Source: Dehalococcoidia bacterium CG2_30_46_19
Lineage (GTDB): Bacteria; Chloroflexota; Dehalococcoidia; GIF9; AB-539-J10
DNA length: 8,244 bases
Direction: 5' to 3'
Assembly: GCA_001872925.1 (NCBI GenBank)
Contig: MNYD01000021.1
Location: 1 to 8,244 of the forward strand
Below are positions 7,163 through 8,244 of the stretch, in pieces (position 1 is the first letter of the stretch; each line of letters begins with the position of its first letter). Under the pieces are notes generated by a model. The model was not told the origin of the DNA and did no database searches. It worked only from the letters and a program-made list of their open reading frames with translations. A program made the position numbers and the translations under genes.

Positions 7163-7221
7163 GGTGGGTAAGGTTGAGGGTGGTTTGAGGCTTTACCGGA
7201 GACTTGAGGTAGCCTAAATCA
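7163..7221. repeat. Structured repeat, copy A
   Basis: This is the left copy of an imperfect direct repeat pair; the other is 8025-8085. I count 45 identical positions of 59 aligned, with one 2-nt gap, and 12 of the 14 differences are transitions. The copy can form a hairpin: AGGCT (7188-7192) with AGCCT (7211-7215), and ACC (7195-7197) with GGT (7208-7210). Seen from the minus strand it starts 19 nt after the stop of the NYN gene, and beyond the hairpin it is C-rich and G-poor. It also fills the space after the operon, where I see no canonical intrinsic plus-strand terminator. It may be a dispersed intergenic element, an RNA 3' element or a Rho-type termination region. Confidence 0.6.
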
Positions 7222-7239
7222 GGGCTGTGCTTTCATCTT

Positions 7240-7851
7240 TTACTTCCACGAAGATGGGCACCGTAAGATATAGCCATCTTGTTTCTTTACCTCTTTCGGG
7301 AAAAGGCTTTTAGCAATCGTTCTACGTCTAATAATAAGGGTTTTATTAACAGAATTAGCCAAATCAGCAGACCTACGATTTGGAGGAAATGCGGTGATTA
7401 TTTGTTTGTTGGGGAACAATTCTCTCACTGCTTTGACCGGAGGGACTAAATCACTATCTGCTGAGATAAGTAAAGCGATATCGAATTTATCCTGATAGGC
7501 ATCCTTGAGCATTTCGACAGCAATGTTTACATCTGTCATTTTTTCGTTAGGCACTTTGTCCTGAAAGCCACAATTACGACATTGGCGAGGATTGAGTTGG
7601 TACTTCCCATAGGAAATCTGAAAATCGCTGAGCGTTTCAAGAGCCTCGATAAAGGTTGATTGTCGCCTCTGCTTATCTGGAGAGAGTGTAACTCTTGAGG
7701 TGAAATATTTTGTGAGAAGTAACCTTTGGTTTGGCTTTAAAAGATTCTGCACTAGCAATTGAATATTCAACCAATAGTATCGCCGCCAATCCTTGGATTT
7801 TAGTCCAAAGTAAAGATTAAAGCCGTCCACATAGCTAATTACACGTTCCAC
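7240..7851 (-). CDS. NYN domain (LabA/DUF88, PIN-like) protein
   Basis: This 203-residue protein has a PIN-like NYN fold. Near the N-terminus is YVDGFNLYF with Asp9 and Asn12; the core has MTDVNIAVEML with Asp107, then Asp124 and the SADSD motif (130-134, Asp132 and Asp134). These acidic residues are the expected metal-binding site of a ribonuclease. A short CRNC pair (Cys91, Cys94) before the core resembles half of a zinc knuckle seen in relatives. Family members are linked to RNA processing and, in some operons, to defence or toxin-like roles, but nothing here decides between them. The start is GTG, supported by GGAG (complement of 7858-7861) 6 nt upstream. A perfect TATAAT on the minus strand (7895-7900) lies about 45 bp upstream. 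The gene is convergent with the operon and stands alone between two copies of a repeat. Confidence 0.85.
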   Translation of the reverse strand: MERVISYVDGFNLYFGLKSKDWRRYYWLNIQLLVQNLLKPNQRLLLTKYFTSRVTLSPDKQRRQSTFIEALETLSDFQISYGKYQLNPRQCRNCGFQDKVPNEKMTDVNIAVEMLKDAYQDKFDIALLISADSDLVPPVKAVRELFPNKQIITAFPPNRRSADLANSVNKTLIIRRRTIAKSLFPKEVKKQDGYILRCPSSWK

Positions 7852-7870
7852 TAACTACTCCAAAATCTGC

Positions 7871-7899
7871 TTGACAAAAACTAGGAATTTATGTATTAT
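7871..7899 (+). promoter_or_regulatory. Strong sigma70-type promoter of a short RNA
   Basis: A perfect -35 TTGACA (7871-7876), an optimal 17-bp spacer and TATTAT (7894-7899, one mismatch) point rightwards, away from the NYN gene. No coding frame follows; the transcript would start near 7906 and meet an intrinsic terminator after about 65 nt. The -10 lies in the palindrome TGTAT-T-ATACA (7892-7902), which gives a consensus -10 on the other strand too. Confidence 0.65.
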
Positions 7900-7923
7900 A
7901 CACTTAGCTACAGCACCAGGGCG
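7895..7923 (-). promoter_or_regulatory. Candidate minus-strand promoter of the NYN gene
   Basis: On the minus strand 7895-7900 reads TATAAT, a perfect -10. The -35 region about 17 bp away (7918-7923, CGCCCT) is poor, so this promoter would be weak or need an activator. Transcription would begin near 7888 and give a leader of about 37 nt that includes the ribosome binding site of the NYN gene. Its -10 overlaps that of the plus-strand promoter, so the two should compete for RNA polymerase or share one opened region. Confidence 0.4.
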
Positions 7924-7972
7924 AGTAACCCTGGTCCGACAGTCCCTTCATATGAAGGGGCTGTTTCTTTTT
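7906..7972 (+). ncRNA. Candidate small RNA: hairpin plus intrinsic terminator
   Basis: Downstream of the strong plus-strand promoter the predicted RNA contains a perfect 7-bp stem, ACCAGGG (7915-7921) with CCCTGGT (7929-7935), around a 7-nt loop CGAGTAA. Three nucleotides later a terminator hairpin begins. There is no start codon with a ribosome binding site and no frame of useful length, so the product would be a non-coding RNA of about 65 nt. I do not recognise it as a known riboswitch or small RNA family. A leader of a gene further right is unlikely, because the next gene found is on the other strand. Confidence 0.5.
7939..7972 (+). terminator. Intrinsic terminator
   Basis: An 11-bp stem (7939-7949 with 7954-7964, ACAGTCCCTTC with GAAGGGGCTGT, one G-T pair) closes a 4-nt ATAT loop. 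It is followed directly by TTCTTTTT (7965-7972). This is a textbook Rho-independent terminator in the plus direction. Confidence 0.85.
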
Positions 7973-8024
7973 ACGGTTTCTCAACGCACAAAGTATGCCT
8001 TCAAATGGTGCTGGGGTAAACCAA

Positions 8025-8085
8025 GGTGGTTAAGGTTGAGGGTATCTTGAAGTTCTACCGAAAGCCTGACAGGTGATCTAAATCA
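8025..8085. repeat. Structured repeat, copy B
   Basis: This is the right copy of the repeat at 7163-7221, in the same orientation. Its hairpin keeps ACC (8057-8059) with GGT (8072-8074), and the outer stem changes on both sides so that several pairs are kept. Seen from the minus strand it begins right after a terminator-like hairpin downstream of the partial gene, so both copies occupy the 3' side of a minus-strand gene. The sequence between the small RNA terminator and this copy (7973-8024) shows nothing recognisable. Confidence 0.6.
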
Positions 8086-8100
8086 TGTCCGAAGACATGA
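8083..8100 (-). terminator. Hairpin with UUCG tetraloop, probable terminator of the partial gene
   Basis: On the minus strand a perfect 7-bp stem, TCATGTC and GACATGA, closes a TTCG loop with a C-G closing pair, the very stable cUUCGg tetraloop. It is followed by a short T run (TTTAG). It lies about 40 nt past the stop codon at 8141-8143, where an intrinsic terminator or mRNA 3' end would be expected. The T run is short, so termination may be incomplete. Confidence 0.55.
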
Positions 8101-8140
8101 GGACAAAGCATCCATTGAGGGCAAATCTGGCTCTCCGAAT

Positions 8141-8244
8141 TTAGTAATGTAGCAAGTAATCAAGCACAGTCATCTTCTTGTAGCGAGTTTCTTGACGCTG
8201 TTTTGTTACTGTTCTTTGTTTCTCTACTTGCCTGTATTTGGTTA
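8141..8244 (-). CDS. C-terminal end of an unidentified protein, cut by the window edge
   Basis: A minus-strand frame enters from the right edge and runs 33 codons to a TAA at 8141-8143. The visible residues begin TKYRQVEKQRTVTKQRQETR and end KKMTVLDYLLHY. The basic, repetitive pattern (YRQVEKQ, RTVTKQR) and the hydrophobic-aromatic end look like real coding sequence. From memory they resemble the ends of surface or membrane proteins in Chloroflexota that carry tandem TKYRxV-type repeats. A hairpin terminator lies downstream on the same strand. No start codon or domain is visible, so no function can be given, and the other frames of this stretch are less protein-like. Confidence 0.45.
   Translation of the reverse strand, partial: TKYRQVEKQRTVTKQRQETRYKKMTVLDYLLHY

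Noticed and set aside
7149..7217. Open frame continuing past the TGA of the last operon gene through repeat A for about 22 codons
   Set aside because: It is in frame, but the preceding protein already has a normal C-terminus. The repeat copy at 8025 has no gene in front of it and a stop upstream in that frame. Readthrough is not needed to explain it.
7158..7240. Intrinsic terminator for the six-gene operon
   Set aside because: The hairpin in repeat A is bulged and is not followed by a T run in the plus direction, so I could not support a Rho-independent terminator.
7906..7972. Known riboswitch or attenuator (fluoride, guanidine or preQ1 type)
   Set aside because: The hairpin and loop do not match the conserved cores I know, and no same-strand gene follows for it to regulate.
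1..8244. CRISPR arrays, tRNA or rRNA genes, insertion sequence ends
   Set aside because: No regularly spaced repeats, cloverleaf or rRNA motifs, or transposase frames were seen; the two 60-bp repeats are too few and too far apart for an array.

Overview
The window holds one compact six-gene plus-strand operon (199-7148), followed by a gene-poor, regulation-rich right end with two minus-strand genes (one cut by the edge), a probable small RNA unit and a pair of structured repeats. The enzyme set points to an anaerobic bacterium: a 4-hydroxybutyryl-CoA-dehydratase-like protein that keeps all four cluster ligands, two cysteine-rich CCG-domain (heterodisulfide-reductase-like) proteins, and no oxygenase partner or cytochrome. 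Dehalococcoidia-type Chloroflexota or Desulfobacterota would fit. The lineage is an inference and no marker gene settles it.

Left edge (1-198): a C-rich, G-poor stretch, a 7-bp inverted repeat (93-115) and a good sigma70-type promoter (117-146) lead into the operon. Operon order: ACMSD-type amidohydrolase (199-1140), AbfD/HpaB-family dehydratase (1153-2679), short-chain dehydrogenase (2724-3548), CCG-domain Fe-S protein (3573-4601), FAD-linked dehydrogenase resembling the vanillyl-alcohol oxidase/p-cresol methylhydroxylase branch (4606-5988), and a second CCG-domain Fe-S protein with a TTG start (5991-7148). Gaps are 12, 44, 24, 4 and 2 nt, so one transcript is likely.

The last three genes read as one electron-transfer module: a flavin subunit takes a hydride from a substrate and passes electrons through [4Fe-4S] and CCG-type clusters to an unidentified acceptor. 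The first three genes look like catabolic steps: hydrolysis or decarboxylation, radical dehydration or isomerisation, and alcohol/ketone redox. Together they suggest an anaerobic catabolic pathway for an organic acid, alicyclic or phenolic compound. The substrate cannot be read from sequence.

Right end: a NYN/PIN-like (LabA/DUF88) nuclease-fold gene on the minus strand (7240-7851) starts beside a palindromic -10 element that appears to serve divergent transcription. The plus-strand side drives a transcript of about 65 nt made of a hairpin plus an intrinsic terminator. Two imperfect direct copies of a roughly 60-bp element (7163-7221 and 8025-8085, 45 of 59 aligned positions identical) flank this block and can form related hairpins. 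The last 104 bases hold the C-terminus of a minus-strand protein, with a cUUCGg hairpin terminator downstream of it.
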